The notes below the pieces were generated by a model, which had not been told where the DNA came from, searched no databases, and saw nothing but the letters and a program-made list of their open reading frames with translations. From NCBI RefSeq assembly GCF_019511645.1, contig NZ_JAEUAX010000002.1:1-64000 (forward strand): a stretch of 64,000 bases of DNA. The letters run 5' to 3'. Positions within the stretch are counted from its first letter, which is position 1; each line of letters begins with the position of its first letter. Origin of the DNA: Microbacterium ureisolvens (GTDB lineage Bacteria; Actinomycetota; Actinomycetes; Actinomycetales; Microbacteriaceae). A program made the position numbers and the translations under genes. This document shows, piece by piece, positions 1-8,994 of this stretch.

Positions 1-2
1 CC

Positions 3-197
3 CCCGCCCCTGCGGCCCCGGCCGGGAACTGTGACTCCAACTATGCCGACGCCTGCGTCCCGATCGACAGCGACGTCGACTGCGCCGGCGGCAGCGGCAA
101 CGGTCCCTCCTACTTCAACGGCATCGCACGCGTGGTCGGCAGCGACATCTACGACCTCGACCGCGACGGCGACGGACTCGCCTGCGAACCCTACTAA
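3..197 (+). CDS. Excalibur-domain secreted protein, C-terminal part (5' end outside window)
   Basis: The reading frame is open from the window edge to a TAA at 195-197, so only the last 64 codons are visible. A Pro/Ala-rich linker is followed by NCDSNYADACVPIDSDVDC and then by YDLDRDGDGLACEPY at the very C-terminus. The Cys-containing segments with the closing DxDxDGxACE signature are the Excalibur domain, a small extracellular calcium-binding fold that usually follows a signal peptide and sometimes a nuclease domain. The N-terminal half is missing, so the fused activity cannot be named. The ending in CEPY directly before the stop is normal for the family. Confidence 0.8.
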   Translation, partial: PAPAAPAGNCDSNYADACVPIDSDVDCAGGSGNGPSYFNGIARVVGSDIYDLDRDGDGLACEPY

Positions 198-960
198 GGC
201 GAACACCGCCGATCGCGTTGTTCCGGATCGAACATCTGGCGGGCTGGGTCGAAGCCGGCTCAACCGCTGCCTCAGCCGCTCGCAAACGTACCTATCCGCG
301 CAGCCCTCGCTGTGTCATCCGACTGGTCGTCGACGGATGAACGGCCGAGTCCATGCGCCCGCGGATCGCCAATGCGCCGAGATGCGCGGCGACGGTGCGG
401 CTTCCGTTCGTCGCCCGCATGGGGATCATCAGATGTCAGCAAAGGCTCCCGATGAGAAGGACTACAGGGAAAACCAGGCGCGGGGCCAGGCAGACCACTC
501 GCAGCGGTCGTCACAGCGCGGCACAGGACCCCCCGTTCCGTGCGCATCATCACAATGGCTCTGATCGCGACAACTGCAGCGACGCCGGCTGCGAGCACAC
601 CTCCGGCGGCCGGCAACACGAGAACAATGCCGTCGATCGAGTTGGTTGCACCCACCACGTCGCAAGGGAATGCAGCGGCAATGAGGTCCCGGCGGCGCTC
701 GCGGCGACGGCGAGTAGCACCGCGGCGTCCGACGTGAGTCCTCGGCGATCTCAACGCGACTGCCCGACCGGCGTCATCGGTGCCAAGTCAGTCACGTGCC
801 AACCGCACAGAGAGGTAGCGGCAGGGTTCATACCAATCGATGCCACGCGGGGGAATGCACGTTCAGCGCAGGACCGGGCCGTATTCCGCCGGCCGACTCC
901 AACGAGCTGCAGCGGGAGCAGCAGCTGGAGAACTCCGTAGCGGGAGTCGGCGCGCTCCCC
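198..960. other. Stretch with no supportable gene
   Basis: Both strands have long open frames here, but they are rich in Arg, Ser and Cys runs typical of antisense reading in GC-rich DNA, and none starts behind a convincing ribosome site. The best candidate is a minus-strand frame through 272-754 with one hydrophobic segment (about 545-640, DGIVLVLPAAGGVLAAGV and onward). Its flanks are low complexity and it resembles no family I know. I see no clear terminator for the upstream Excalibur gene, and no repeats. It may be decayed sequence. Confidence 0.4.
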
Positions 961-1113
961 TCAGGAGACGCGGGTGATGAGCTGAGCCGACGCCTCCGGG
1001 GTATCGGTGGGATCGACGGGCGAGGGGTGGGCCTCGTCCTCGGCTCGTTCTCGCAGGTACCGAGGGTCATGGGCGAGAAAAAGAGCATGCGCGATTGCGA
1101 GCGACTGAATCAT
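961..1113 (-). CDS. Small hypothetical protein, 50 aa
   Basis: ATG at 1113 opens a 50-codon frame ending at TGA 963-961. The product begins MIQSLAIAHALFLAHDPRYL and continues with an acidic Pro/Thr-rich tail ending in LITRVS. A GGAC-GGAG purine stretch lies just upstream. An N-terminal amphipathic helix with a balanced composition, unlike the Arg/Ser-rich shadows around it, argues that it is real. It lies downstream of the catalase gene on the same strand, about 85 bp beyond the catalase stop, and may be cotranscribed. No family is recognised. Confidence 0.4.
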   Translation of the reverse strand: MIQSLAIAHALFLAHDPRYLRERAEDEAHPSPVDPTDTPEASAQLITRVS

Positions 1114-1198
1114 CACGGCTCCGTCCTGGCGACTGCGTCAATGGTCGCCGCCGGGCGGGTTTCACGCACGCGCCGGCGCAACACGACGAAACGCCCCG

Positions 1199-2428
1199 TC
1201 ATGCAAGTGCCGCAATCTGGTTGGAGAGCGTCCCGTCGACGCGGCGCCAGTAGTCGAGCACCTGCAGGCGCAGGTCGGGGTCGACGAGGGGGCGGATGTG
1301 CTGAGCCGCTGTCACCGCCAGCCGCTGCCGAGCCGGGTCGTCGAGCACCGTCCGCACGAGCGTGCCCGCCTGCACGAAGTCGTCATCGTCGCGATGTGGT
1401 CGCGCCGCCTCCGATAATGCGAGCTCGTCGAACTCCGGGGCCGGATCCGTCATTGGTGCGGGTGCGTTGGGGGTCGTGACGCGGTGACGGTGGAACGTCG
1501 GGTAGCCCACCATGCGCGCGTGAAGCAGACGGTCAGGGCTGGGTCCGACGCCGGGGACGAACCGCCCCGGCGCGAAGGCGGCCTGTTCGATCTCGGCGAC
1601 CTCGTCGCGTGGGTTGCTGTCGAGGACGAGCCGTCCGACGGGAACCGGCGGGACGTCGGACGTGGGCCAGAGCTTCGTGATGTCGAACGGGTTGAATCGG
1701 TGGGCGGCGGCGTCTGCCTCCCACATCACCTGAACATGAAGTCGCCAGGCCGGGTGGTCGCCGCGGTCGATGGCGGCGCGGAGGTCGCCGCGGTAGTACG
1801 TGGCCTCGGCGACGTCGAGCTCCGCGATGTCCTCCGCGGTGAGGTGAGCAGTTCCTTGCTCAGAGCGAAAGTGGCACTTCACCCAGAAGGCTTCGCCGTC
1901 CGCGTTCTCCCACCGAAACGTGTGGGTGCCGAAGCCGTCCTGGTGCCGCCACGACCGTGGGATGCCGCGGTCGCCCAGCAGCCAGGTCACTTGGTGGGCG
2001 GATTCGGGATGCTGCAGCCAGAATTTCCACAGCCTGTCGAGGTCGAACCGCGCCCGCCGTCCGTCGGCCGGATACAGCTTCTGCGCGACAACCAGGTGAG
2101 AGAAGGCGCGGTCGTCGTTGAGGAAGAAGATGGGTGAGTTCTTGCCGACGAGGTCGTATTCGCCGGCTTCGGTGAAGAACTTGACCGCGAAGCCGCGGAT
2201 GTCGCGCCAGACGTCGGGTGACGAGTGGAAGCCGAGGGTGCTCGAGAATCGCACCAGCGTCGGGACGCGCACGCCCGGCTGGAAGACGGAGGCACGGGTG
2301 AAACCGCTGACGTCGTGGGTGACCTCGAAGTAGCCGTGTGCGCCCCCGCCTTCGGAGTGGCGGATCCGGACCGCGACGCCGGCGCCCGCGTCCAGGCCAC
2401 GGGGCACCCGCGTCGCGGTGCCGGTCAT
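1199..2428 (-). CDS. Short heme catalase, last gene of the transporter operon
   Basis: The 409-aa protein follows the heme catalase core: IRHSEGGGAHGYFEVTHD with the distal His24, DLVGKNSPIFF with the essential Asn97, VTWLLGDRGIPRSWRH, FNPFDITKLWP, and GYPTFHRHRV carrying the proximal heme ligand Tyr309. It should dismute H2O2 in the cytoplasm. The usual N-terminal arm of about 50 residues, which wraps a neighbouring subunit, is absent: the conserved core starts only 20 residues after the ATG. The start is fixed by a four-base ATGA overlap with the DUF427 gene. As the distal gene of an operon facing four flavin monooxygenases, it probably removes peroxide leaked by uncoupled flavin chemistry. 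Activity without the arm is untested. Confidence 0.88.
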   Translation of the reverse strand: MTGTATRVPRGLDAGAGVAVRIRHSEGGGAHGYFEVTHDVSGFTRASVFQPGVRVPTLVRFSSTLGFHSSPDVWRDIRGFAVKFFTEAGEYDLVGKNSPIFFLNDDRAFSHLVVAQKLYPADGRRARFDLDRLWKFWLQHPESAHQVTWLLGDRGIPRSWRHQDGFGTHTFRWENADGEAFWVKCHFRSEQGTAHLTAEDIAELDVAEATYYRGDLRAAIDRGDHPAWRLHVQVMWEADAAAHRFNPFDITKLWPTSDVPPVPVGRLVLDSNPRDEVAEIEQAAFAPGRFVPGVGPSPDRLLHARMVGYPTFHRHRVTTPNAPAPMTDPAPEFDELALSEAARPHRDDDDFVQAGTLVRTVLDDPARQRLAVTAAQHIRPLVDPDLRLQVLDYWRRVDGTLSNQIAALA

Positions 2429-2811
2429 GAGACGACGGTGACGGGGAGGACGTCGTAGAAGGCGACGTGACCGGCGATGTCGGCGAAAGCGGGGAACGGC
2501 TCAGGGTACGACCAGGCGACGGGTTCCCCGTCGCTGTCGGCACCGGCGAGACGCCAGTAGTCGCTGGCGACGCCCTTGAACGGGCAGTACGTGACCGACT
2601 CGACGGGCGTGAGCACATCCAGCCGCACGTCCTCGCGGGGGAAGTAGTAGCGCACCGGCACGTCGACCTCGTGCAGTTCGACCACGCGCGACGACGATGC
2701 CACCACCGTGTCGCCGTGACGCACTTCGAGCGTCTTGTCGGACGGGACCAGTCGCACGAGCCCTTCTTCGACCGCTCGCTCCGAGCGCTCGATGTCAGCG
2801 ATCTGACTCAT
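2425..2811 (-). CDS. DUF427 domain protein, single domain
   Basis: This 128-aa protein is one DUF427 unit. The diagnostic segments are TLEVRHGDTVVASSSRVVELHEVDVPVRYYFPREDV and then VTYCPFKGVASDYW. DUF427 proteins are small beta-rich proteins of unknown biochemical role. The Y-CP-[FY]-KG-x-A-x-YW motif is the family hallmark and looks like a ligand pocket. The start is certain: AAGGAG sits 8 nt before the ATG, and the ATG overlaps the stop of the EamA gene. A two-domain relative lies at the head of the same strand cluster, so this family is used twice in one pathway. Confidence 0.9.
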   Translation of the reverse strand: MSQIADIERSERAVEEGLVRLVPSDKTLEVRHGDTVVASSSRVVELHEVDVPVRYYFPREDVRLDVLTPVESVTYCPFKGVASDYWRLAGADSDGEPVAWSYPEPFPAFADIAGHVAFYDVLPVTVVS

Positions 2812-3821
2812 TGTCTTGCTCCTTCATAGTGGGGCCGCGAACCCGCGGCGGTGACGACCGGCGGCGCCGGCAGGCTTGAGTCTGCGGACCCGCGCGAACG
2901 AGAACGCCAGGGAACGGTTGCGAGCGCGACGCCGAGGAATGCCAGCCCTGCCCCCGTGACGTTGACGAGGACGAGGGGCTCCCCGAGGAGCAGCGCGTAG
3001 GCGTACCCGAGAACGGGGACCACGGCCGTCGCGGTGCCCGCCACCGCAGCGGGCACCCGCTCCGCCCCGTAGTTGTACAGGGCCATGGTCGGACCGGTCA
3101 CGACCAGCGCGAGGAACAGCATGCTCGACCAGCTCGCCACGCCCACGGGGAACGTGGCGACGCCGCTGGCGACTTCCCATCCCACCCACGGCATGAGGAG
3201 CAGTGATCCCCATACAGCGGTCGCTGTTGCCAGGGTCAGCGCATCGGTCGTCGGTCGCGCAGGAGCTGCGGGCGCGGAGCCGAGCCAGCGAAGGAGAACG
3301 GTGTAGGCGGCGTAGGACGCGAGTCCTGCGACCAGCAGCACAGCGCCGAACCCCGGCTGAATTGATCCCGCGCTGGCCAAGACGATGCCGACGGTCGTGA
3401 GCGCGAGTCCGCAGATGACTGGTGGGGTGGGGCGTTCACCGATGAAGGTCCAGGCGAACAGGGCCGTGAGCACCGGCAGCGTCGCCGACATGACCGAAGC
3501 AGTTCCCGGGGTGGAGATGGAAAGCCCCAGATTGCTGGGCAGGTAGAAGAGGGCGACGCCCGTGAGGCCGAGGATGAGCGTCGTCGGCCTACGGAGGGCC
3601 GCCCACAGCTCGCGCCCTGCGCTGCGCCGACGAAGCCGGAGCAACACCCACATGAGCGGCAACGCGAGCACGAGCCGCAGCTCCGACAGCACCGCGGGCG
3701 ACGCGGTGACCAGAACGAGGTCGCTGAGCACGTAGGTTGTGGACCACAGGAGCACCGAGACGGCGACCGCGACCGCGGGCAGGGCTCGACCCGGCTCGCC
3801 GGCGGGTCTGGTGTCGGTCAT
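2808..3821 (-). CDS. EamA/DMT-family membrane transporter
   Basis: The 337-aa protein has about ten hydrophobic segments arranged as two EamA halves. The first runs roughly residues 15-150 and contains GLTGVALFYLPSNLGLSI. The second, about 160-300, carries the family's PVLGYAYALLLGEPL signature near its end. DMT proteins of this kind export amino acids, cysteine-like thiols or other small metabolites. Start and stop both sit in ATGA overlaps, so it is translationally coupled to the ABC ATPase before it and DUF427 after it. In this setting I infer export of a pathway by-product or of excess cysteine/thiol; the substrate is not deducible from sequence. Confidence 0.88.
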   Translation of the reverse strand: MTDTRPAGEPGRALPAVAVAVSVLLWSTTYVLSDLVLVTASPAVLSELRLVLALPLMWVLLRLRRRSAGRELWAALRRPTTLILGLTGVALFYLPSNLGLSISTPGTASVMSATLPVLTALFAWTFIGERPTPPVICGLALTTVGIVLASAGSIQPGFGAVLLVAGLASYAAYTVLLRWLGSAPAAPARPTTDALTLATATAVWGSLLLMPWVGWEVASGVATFPVGVASWSSMLFLALVVTGPTMALYNYGAERVPAAVAGTATAVVPVLGYAYALLLGEPLVLVNVTGAGLAFLGVALATVPWRSRSRGSADSSLPAPPVVTAAGSRPHYEGARQ

Positions 3822-5392
3822 CGCGCCGCGCCGGCAAGTTCCTGGGCAGTCGTGTTCGCGCCGTCGACCTCGGGTGCCGGTCGGTCGTGCCGCGCGGCGG
3901 CGACGAGCGCGCGAGTGTACGGATGCTGTGCGAGACCGAAGATGTCGTCGGCGGGTGCTGTCTCAAGCACGCGTCCGTGTCGCATGACGGCGATCCGGTG
4001 GGAGATCCGACGGACGACTGCGAGGTCGTGCGAGATGAAGAGGTACGAGACGCCCGTTCGCTCTTGAAGGTCGGTGAGCAGGTCGAGGACGGTGGATTGG
4101 ACGCTGACGTCGAGGGCGGAGGTGGGTTCGTCGCAGATGATGAGGGACGCCTGTCCGGCGAAGGCGCGAGCGATTGCGACGCGCTGCTTCTGACCACCGG
4201 AGAGCTCCTTGGGGAGCTTGTCGAGGGTATCGGTGCTGAGTCCTGTGGAAGCGAGGAGCTCCTCGAGTGTGGTGTCCCCGCCGAGCAGCTGTATCGCCCG
4301 GCGCAGGGTCTGCCGGACGGTCCGGCGAGGATTGAGTGACGCGTCGGGACTTTGGAAGACGATCTGCACCGGTGGGGGCGCCGTGGGCGCGTCGATCGTG
4401 ACGTCGCCGTGGAAGGACGTCAGTCCCGCGACGACTCGCCCGAGGGTGGTCTTGCCGCTGCCGGACTCCCCCACGACCCCGAGCGTCTCTCCCCTTCCGA
4501 TGTGCAGGTCGACGCCGTCGAGGGCGAGGTGGGCGCCGTAGCTCTTGGTCAGCCCGGTCGCGCGAAGCAGCGGCGGGGCCCCGACCAGCGGAGTCCGGGC
4601 TGAGCCGTCGAGGTGTGGAATCGCTCGAATGAGTGAGCGGGTGTAGGCGTGGGCGGGCTGAGCGAGCAGATCATCGGACTGTGCGGTCTCGACGAGCCGG
4701 CCGCGTTCGAGGACTCCGACCCGGTCGCAATGCGAGGCGACGAGCGGCAGGTCGTGACTGATGAACAGGCTCGCGAATCCCAGCTCGGACTGAAGCCCAC
4801 GGACGAGAGCGAGCACGCCGGCCTGCACCTGGCTGTCGAGGCCGGTGGTCGGCTCATCCAGAATGAGCAGCCGCGGTCGGGCGGCGAGCGCCATCGCGAT
4901 CATGACTCGTTGCTGCTGTCCGCCGGAGAGTTCGTGCGGATAGCGCGCGGCGAGCGCGGCGGGGTCGGGTAGCCCGACCTCTTCGAATGACCGGAGCGTC
5001 GCTGCACGGACGGCCGCCCGGTCGTCGGGCCCGCGGAGCGCGTACGCTTCCGCGACCTGGGCGCCCACGGTCGAGGTGGGGTTGAGGGCGCGGGACGGCT
5101 CTTGGTAGACCACCCCGATGTGATTTCGGCGGAACCGGCGGAGGTCGGAGCCTGCGAGCAGTCGGAGGTCTTTGCCCGCGACGTCCAGGCGTTGCGCGTC
5201 GACGCGTGCGCCCGCCGGAAGGTAGCGCGTCAGGGCGAGGGCGATGGTGCTCTTGCCCGAGCCGGACTCACCGACCAGCCCGTAGGACTCGCCCTCGTGG
5301 ATCTCGAAGTCCACTCCTTCGACGGCGCGGCGCAACCTGCCCTCGACCCGGTAGTCGATGGTCAGTCCGCGGGCGGTGACGACCTCCGTCAT
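3818..5392 (-). CDS. Fused double ATPase of a peptide/nickel-type ABC transporter
   Basis: At 524 aa the protein holds two complete ABC domains in tandem. The first has GLVGESGSGKS, signature LSGGQQQR and LLILDEPTTGLD. The second has GVVGESGSGKT, LSGGQKQR and LIICDEPTSALD. This is the DppD-DppF arrangement fused into one chain, energising uptake through the two permeases encoded just upstream. The frame is open for another 81 codons, but the ATG at 5392 forms an ATGA overlap with the permease stop and starts MTEVVTARGLTIDY, a normal beginning for the family. The extra upstream codons are an antisense-like shadow of the permease gene. Confidence 0.93.
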   Translation of the reverse strand: MTEVVTARGLTIDYRVEGRLRRAVEGVDFEIHEGESYGLVGESGSGKSTIALALTRYLPAGARVDAQRLDVAGKDLRLLAGSDLRRFRRNHIGVVYQEPSRALNPTSTVGAQVAEAYALRGPDDRAAVRAATLRSFEEVGLPDPAALAARYPHELSGGQQQRVMIAMALAARPRLLILDEPTTGLDSQVQAGVLALVRGLQSELGFASLFISHDLPLVASHCDRVGVLERGRLVETAQSDDLLAQPAHAYTRSLIRAIPHLDGSARTPLVGAPPLLRATGLTKSYGAHLALDGVDLHIGRGETLGVVGESGSGKTTLGRVVAGLTSFHGDVTIDAPTAPPPVQIVFQSPDASLNPRRTVRQTLRRAIQLLGGDTTLEELLASTGLSTDTLDKLPKELSGGQKQRVAIARAFAGQASLIICDEPTSALDVSVQSTVLDLLTDLQERTGVSYLFISHDLAVVRRISHRIAVMRHGRVLETAPADDIFGLAQHPYTRALVAAARHDRPAPEVDGANTTAQELAGAAR

Positions 5393-6273
5393 CGGCGCAG
5401 CACCTCCTTGAGGTTGTCGGCGAGAAGGTTCACCGAGACGACGAGAGACGCGATGGCGAGGGTCGGGAAGACGAGCGTCCACCAGGCGCCCTGCAGATAC
5501 GCGCGGTTCTCGCTGACCGCCAGCCCCCAGTCGGGGGATGGTGGCGCGGCGGCCAGGCCGAGAAACGAGAGAGACGATGCGACGAAGACCGCCCCGCCGA
5601 TGCTCAGTGTCGCCTGTACCACGACCTGCGGCCACACGTTGGGAAGCAGCTCGCGGCCGAGGATGCGCCCGGTCCGCTCGCCTTGCACCTGCGCGCTGGT
5701 CACGTAGTCCTTCCCCATCTCGACGAGGACCTCGGCGCGGATGATGCGCGCGATGCCGGGCGCGAACAGCACTCCTATGGCGAGCGCGAGGACGAGCGGG
5801 CTGCTGCCGAAGGCACCGACGACGACGAGCAGGAAGATGAGTGTGGGGAGGGCGAGGAACACGTCGAACGAGCGCATGAACAGCTGGTCGACCCAGCCGC
5901 GGCGGTATCCGGCGACCAATCCGAGGGTCGCGCCGAGCACGGTCGCCAGTGCCGTGCCCAGGGGTGCGACGATGAGCGCGGATTCTGCGCCGGCGAGCAC
6001 CCGGGCGAGAACGTCACGTCCGATGCGGTCGGTGCCGAGCCAGTGCTCCGGGCTGGGCGGCGCGAGCTTCACGCCCGTGTTGGCGAAGGGGTCGATGCCG
6101 AACCAGCGCCAGCCGATGGCGACGACGACCCACCACACGATGACGAGCGCGCTGAGGACGAACGTCGGGCGCCGCAGCAGCGCAGCCCACCCGCTCGGGA
6201 TGCCCGCACCAGGCGTGGCGCGGTCGGCAGCGGCGACGGCGATGTGATCGGAGGCGAGGACGTCTGCGGCCAC
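5389..6273 (-). CDS. ABC transporter permease, DppC type
   Basis: This 294-aa integral membrane protein begins with a short cytoplasmic stretch and a first helix at about 35-55 (FVLSALVIVWWVVVAIGW). It then has the DppC-type periplasmic motif HWLGTDRIGRDVLARVLAGA, and the EAA loop that docks the ATPase is near GERTGRILGRELLPNVWP. The GTG start at 6273 lies one base after the preceding permease stop and has GGAAAGGG at the right distance; the longer upstream frame is a shadow. It pairs with the neighbouring DppB-type permease to form the substrate channel. HWLGTDxxGRD marks the peptide/opine/nickel family. Confidence 0.93.
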   Translation of the reverse strand: MAADVLASDHIAVAAADRATPGAGIPSGWAALLRRPTFVLSALVIVWWVVVAIGWRWFGIDPFANTGVKLAPPSPEHWLGTDRIGRDVLARVLAGAESALIVAPLGTALATVLGATLGLVAGYRRGWVDQLFMRSFDVFLALPTLIFLLVVVGAFGSSPLVLALAIGVLFAPGIARIIRAEVLVEMGKDYVTSAQVQGERTGRILGRELLPNVWPQVVVQATLSIGGAVFVASSLSFLGLAAAPPSPDWGLAVSENRAYLQGAWWTLVFPTLAIASLVVSVNLLADNLKEVLRR

Positions 6274-6274
6274 G

Positions 6275-7306
6275 TCAGCCCTTTCCTGTGAAGCGGACCC
6301 GCGGATCCACGATGGTGAAGACCAGGTCGGTGACCAGCAGGGCGATGAGCGAGATGAGACCGGTGACCATGACGCCCGCGACCAGCACGAAGACGTCCTT
6401 CTTCTGGGTGGCGGTGACCAGCAGCTCCCCCAGGCCGGGGTAGCCGAACAGGGTCTCGACGACCGCGCTGCCTCCCAGGAGCGCGCCGAGGTAGACACCG
6501 AGCAGAGAGATGGTGGGGATGAGAGCGTTGCGCGCGACGTGACGGCGGAACAGGTCGCCGCCCCGGAGACCCTTGATGACCGCGGTCCGGTAGAACTGCG
6601 AACCGGTGGTCTCGATGACCCCGCTGCGGGTCATCCGTGCGAGTACGGACAGGTATCCGAAGGCCAGCGTCAGCGCCGGCAGCGTCATGGCGCGCAGCTG
6701 GGGCAGGAACCCGGCGCCGACGGCATCGCCGGACTGAATCGGCAGAATCGGGAAGATCAACCCGAACACGATCAGCAGCACGACGCCCATGACGAACTCC
6801 GGCACGGACGCCAGCGACATGAGGCCCACCGTGAACGCCCGGTCCGTGCGCGATCCCTCCCGGCGCGCCTGTACCACCCCGATGCCGATCGCCAGCGGCA
6901 CCAGGATGAGGAACGCGAACACGCCCAGCGCGACGGAGTTACCCAAGCGCTCCAGGATCAGCTCTCGCACCGACTCCCCGTAAACGATGCTGGTGCCCCA
7001 CTGCCCCACGAAGAAGCCGCCGATCCACGACAGATACCGCTCGATGACGCTGCCGTCCAGGCCACGGGCGGCGTTCCACTCGGCAACCTGCTCCGCGCTT
7101 GCGTAGGGCCCGAGCGCGTTGCGGCCCGGATCGCCCGGCACGATCTGGATGAGCCAGAACACGAGGACGGACACCACGAAGAGAACGGCGGGGATCTGCA
7201 GAAGGCGTCGCCCGACCAACGCCGGGGTACCGCGGTGTCTCGCTCCGAGCACCGCCAGCCCCCGCCCGAGGCGGGGACCGCTGTCGAGGCGAGGGCTGAC
7301 GGACAT
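6275..7306 (-). CDS. ABC transporter permease, DppB type
   Basis: The 343-aa protein has a first helix (LLQIPAVLFVVSVLVFWLI), the DppB-type IVPGDPGRNALG motif, and the C-terminal IVDPRVRF typical of this permease class. The EAA-like loop FYRTAVIKGLRGGDLFRRHV should contact the ATPase. The ATG at 7306 lies 5 nt after the binding-protein stop with GGAG upstream. Together with the next gene it forms the heterodimeric membrane channel. The order binding protein, DppB, DppC, fused ATPase is the standard one for peptide-type importers. Confidence 0.93.
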   Translation of the reverse strand: MSVSPRLDSGPRLGRGLAVLGARHRGTPALVGRRLLQIPAVLFVVSVLVFWLIQIVPGDPGRNALGPYASAEQVAEWNAARGLDGSVIERYLSWIGGFFVGQWGTSIVYGESVRELILERLGNSVALGVFAFLILVPLAIGIGVVQARREGSRTDRAFTVGLMSLASVPEFVMGVVLLIVFGLIFPILPIQSGDAVGAGFLPQLRAMTLPALTLAFGYLSVLARMTRSGVIETTGSQFYRTAVIKGLRGGDLFRRHVARNALIPTISLLGVYLGALLGGSAVVETLFGYPGLGELLVTATQKKDVFVLVAGVMVTGLISLIALLVTDLVFTIVDPRVRFTGKG

Positions 7307-7311
7307 CGGGG

Positions 7312-8859
7312 TCACTCCGAGATCGAGATACCGGAGAAGTCGAACCCGGTGTAGAAGTCGAGCGCGCCGGCGAACTCGCCCTCCACCCGCGGGTCCTGCA
7401 GCGACTGTGCCTTCGAGAACGCAGGAACGATGACCGGCAGGTCGGTCCACTGGATCTCGGCGATCTGATCGGCGAGATCCTGCCGCTTCGCCTCGTCGGT
7501 GGTGGCGTCGAACTCGGCCGTGAGCTGCTCGATCTCGGGGTTGGCGTAATGCGACGCGTTCCACGCGGCGTCGGCGGCGTAGATGAGCGAGACATACTGC
7601 GACGGCACGCGCTTCGCCCAGTTCGTGACCGTCACCGGTGCGTTCAGCCACGGGGTGCTGTCACCGTCGGCGTAGTACTGCTCGCTGGTGAGCACTTCCA
7701 GCTCGACCTGGAAGCCGGGGATGGCGTTCAGCTGTTGCTGCAGCACCTCACCGAACAGCTGGTTCGCGGTGGTGATGGTGAAAGCGACAGTGCGGCCGTC
7801 CAGCAGCTCGGCCACCCGGTCGAGGTCCTGCTCGCGCTGCTTGAGGCCGGCCGGCTGCGGGTCGTAGTCGGGGAAGAACGTGGTGTCGTTCGCGATATCC
7901 GCGTTGCCCTCGTACACGTCGTCGATGAGGCCCTGGCGGTCGATGGCCCACGCGAGCGCTTCACGCACCGACGGGTCGTCGAACGGCGCCGTGGTGACGT
8001 CGAGGAAGATGCCGTCGATCTTGTTGTAGCCGGACGAGATGACGCTGTAGTCAGCCTTGTCGACGGTGGAGGCGACATCGGAGGTGAGCGCGATCCGATC
8101 GATCTCTCCCGCCTGGAAGGCGAGGAGCTGCGCCTGCGTGTCGCCGTAGACCTTGAGCTCCACACCGTCCAGCAGGATGTTGTCGGCGTTCCAGTAGTCC
8201 GGGTTCTTCACATAGGTCGCACCCTGCCCGACCGTGTAGTCCTCGAGCAGGAACTGTCCCGCGCCGACCGGTTCGTCCAACCAGGTCCCCGGCTCGTAGT
8301 CCGCGGGGAGGATTCCCGTGTTGGTTCCGGTGAGAAGAAGCGGGAAGTCCGAGAACGGCCGCTCGAGCGTGAATTCCACGGTCTGCTCGTCGGCCGCGGA
8401 CACGGAGGCGAGGATGCCGTCGAACGCGCTGCGACCCGGAGACAGGCTGTCCTCGCCGGTGATCGAGTCGAAGGTCGCCACGACGTCCTCCGACGTCACC
8501 GGGTCGCCGTCGTTGAACTCGGCACTGTCCCGCAGGGTCACCGTCCAGGTGAGCCCGTCCTCGGATGCGAACCAGTCCGTGGCCAGCCTGGGGTTGAGGT
8601 CGCCGGCGGCGTCCAGGCTCACCAGGGGCTCGGTGACCAGGCCGGTGATGATCTGGGCGTTGTAGTCCGCGACGGTCAGCGGGTCGATCTCGGTGCCCGG
8701 GTCGGAGATGGGCAGGCGGTAGACCGCTTCGGCGCCGGAGTCGGTGGCGGAGCCGCCCGCCTCGGACGTGGCGCACGCCGTCAGGCCCAGGGCGAGGGCG
8801 CCGACCGCGAGCGCGGCGAGAGCGCCCCGTGGGACGCGGCGGTCAGTGACGTGGGACAT
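7312..8859 (-). CDS. Peptide-type ABC transporter substrate-binding lipoprotein
   Basis: The 515-aa protein starts with a twin-Arg-containing hydrophobic signal and the lipobox LTAC, so Cys29 should be lipidated and the protein anchored outside the membrane. The rest is SBP_bac_5 family: YNAQIITGLVTEPLVSLDAAGDLNPRLATDW, then WTVTLRDSAEFNDGDPVTSEDVVATFDSI and VREALAWAIDRQGLI. Such proteins bind oligopeptides, opines, metal chelates or sugars; ligand specificity cannot be read directly. GAGAGG lies 6 nt before the ATG. As the first transporter gene, it follows a 121-bp gap that holds the promoter and phased repeats described separately. By context the ligand is probably an organosulfur compound or a peptide-like S-conjugate. 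Confidence 0.92.
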   Translation of the reverse strand: MSHVTDRRVPRGALAALAVGALALGLTACATSEAGGSATDSGAEAVYRLPISDPGTEIDPLTVADYNAQIITGLVTEPLVSLDAAGDLNPRLATDWFASEDGLTWTVTLRDSAEFNDGDPVTSEDVVATFDSITGEDSLSPGRSAFDGILASVSAADEQTVEFTLERPFSDFPLLLTGTNTGILPADYEPGTWLDEPVGAGQFLLEDYTVGQGATYVKNPDYWNADNILLDGVELKVYGDTQAQLLAFQAGEIDRIALTSDVASTVDKADYSVISSGYNKIDGIFLDVTTAPFDDPSVREALAWAIDRQGLIDDVYEGNADIANDTTFFPDYDPQPAGLKQREQDLDRVAELLDGRTVAFTITTANQLFGEVLQQQLNAIPGFQVELEVLTSEQYYADGDSTPWLNAPVTVTNWAKRVPSQYVSLIYAADAAWNASHYANPEIEQLTAEFDATTDEAKRQDLADQIAEIQWTDLPVIVPAFSKAQSLQDPRVEGEFAGALDFYTGFDFSGISISE

Positions 8860-8921
8860 GTGGTTCCTCTCGGGTGGACGTGCGGGCGAGGGATCGACCG
8901 CACGTGAAGCTGTGGTCAGCG

Positions 8922-8951
8922 ATAGTGGAACGGCGCGGAGGCGGCGGCCAA
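8922..8951 (-). promoter_or_regulatory. Candidate promoter of the transporter operon
   Basis: Reading the minus strand, TTGGCC (8951-8946) and CACTAT (8927-8922) are separated by 18 nt and lie about 65 nt upstream of the lipoprotein ATG. Both are only partial matches to the housekeeping consensus, which fits an activator-dependent promoter. Confidence 0.35.
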
Positions 8952-8969
8952 GCGCCGGTGACGCCGAGA

Positions 8970-8994
8970 GTCACTGGATGTCACGAGGCGTCAT
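8970..8994 (-). promoter_or_regulatory. Three RTGAC repeats, 10-bp period (transporter side)
   Basis: On the minus strand ATGAC, GTGAC and GTGAC occur at 8994-8990, 8984-8980 and 8974-8970, exactly one helical turn apart. They straddle the stop codon of the two-domain DUF427 gene and lie about 20 bp upstream of the candidate -35. The same arrangement occurs before the monooxygenase operon, so this is probably a shared activator site. Confidence 0.5.

Noticed and set aside
272..940. Overlapping ORFs of 160 and 195 codons on opposite strands
   Set aside because: Arg/Ser/Cys-rich, no ribosome sites, no domain; one hydrophobic stretch only. Treated as noncoding or decayed.
5393..5635. 81-codon N-terminal extension of the fused ABC ATPase
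   Set aside because: It lies within the permease gene in another frame, is low complexity, and the ATGA-overlap ATG gives the normal family start.
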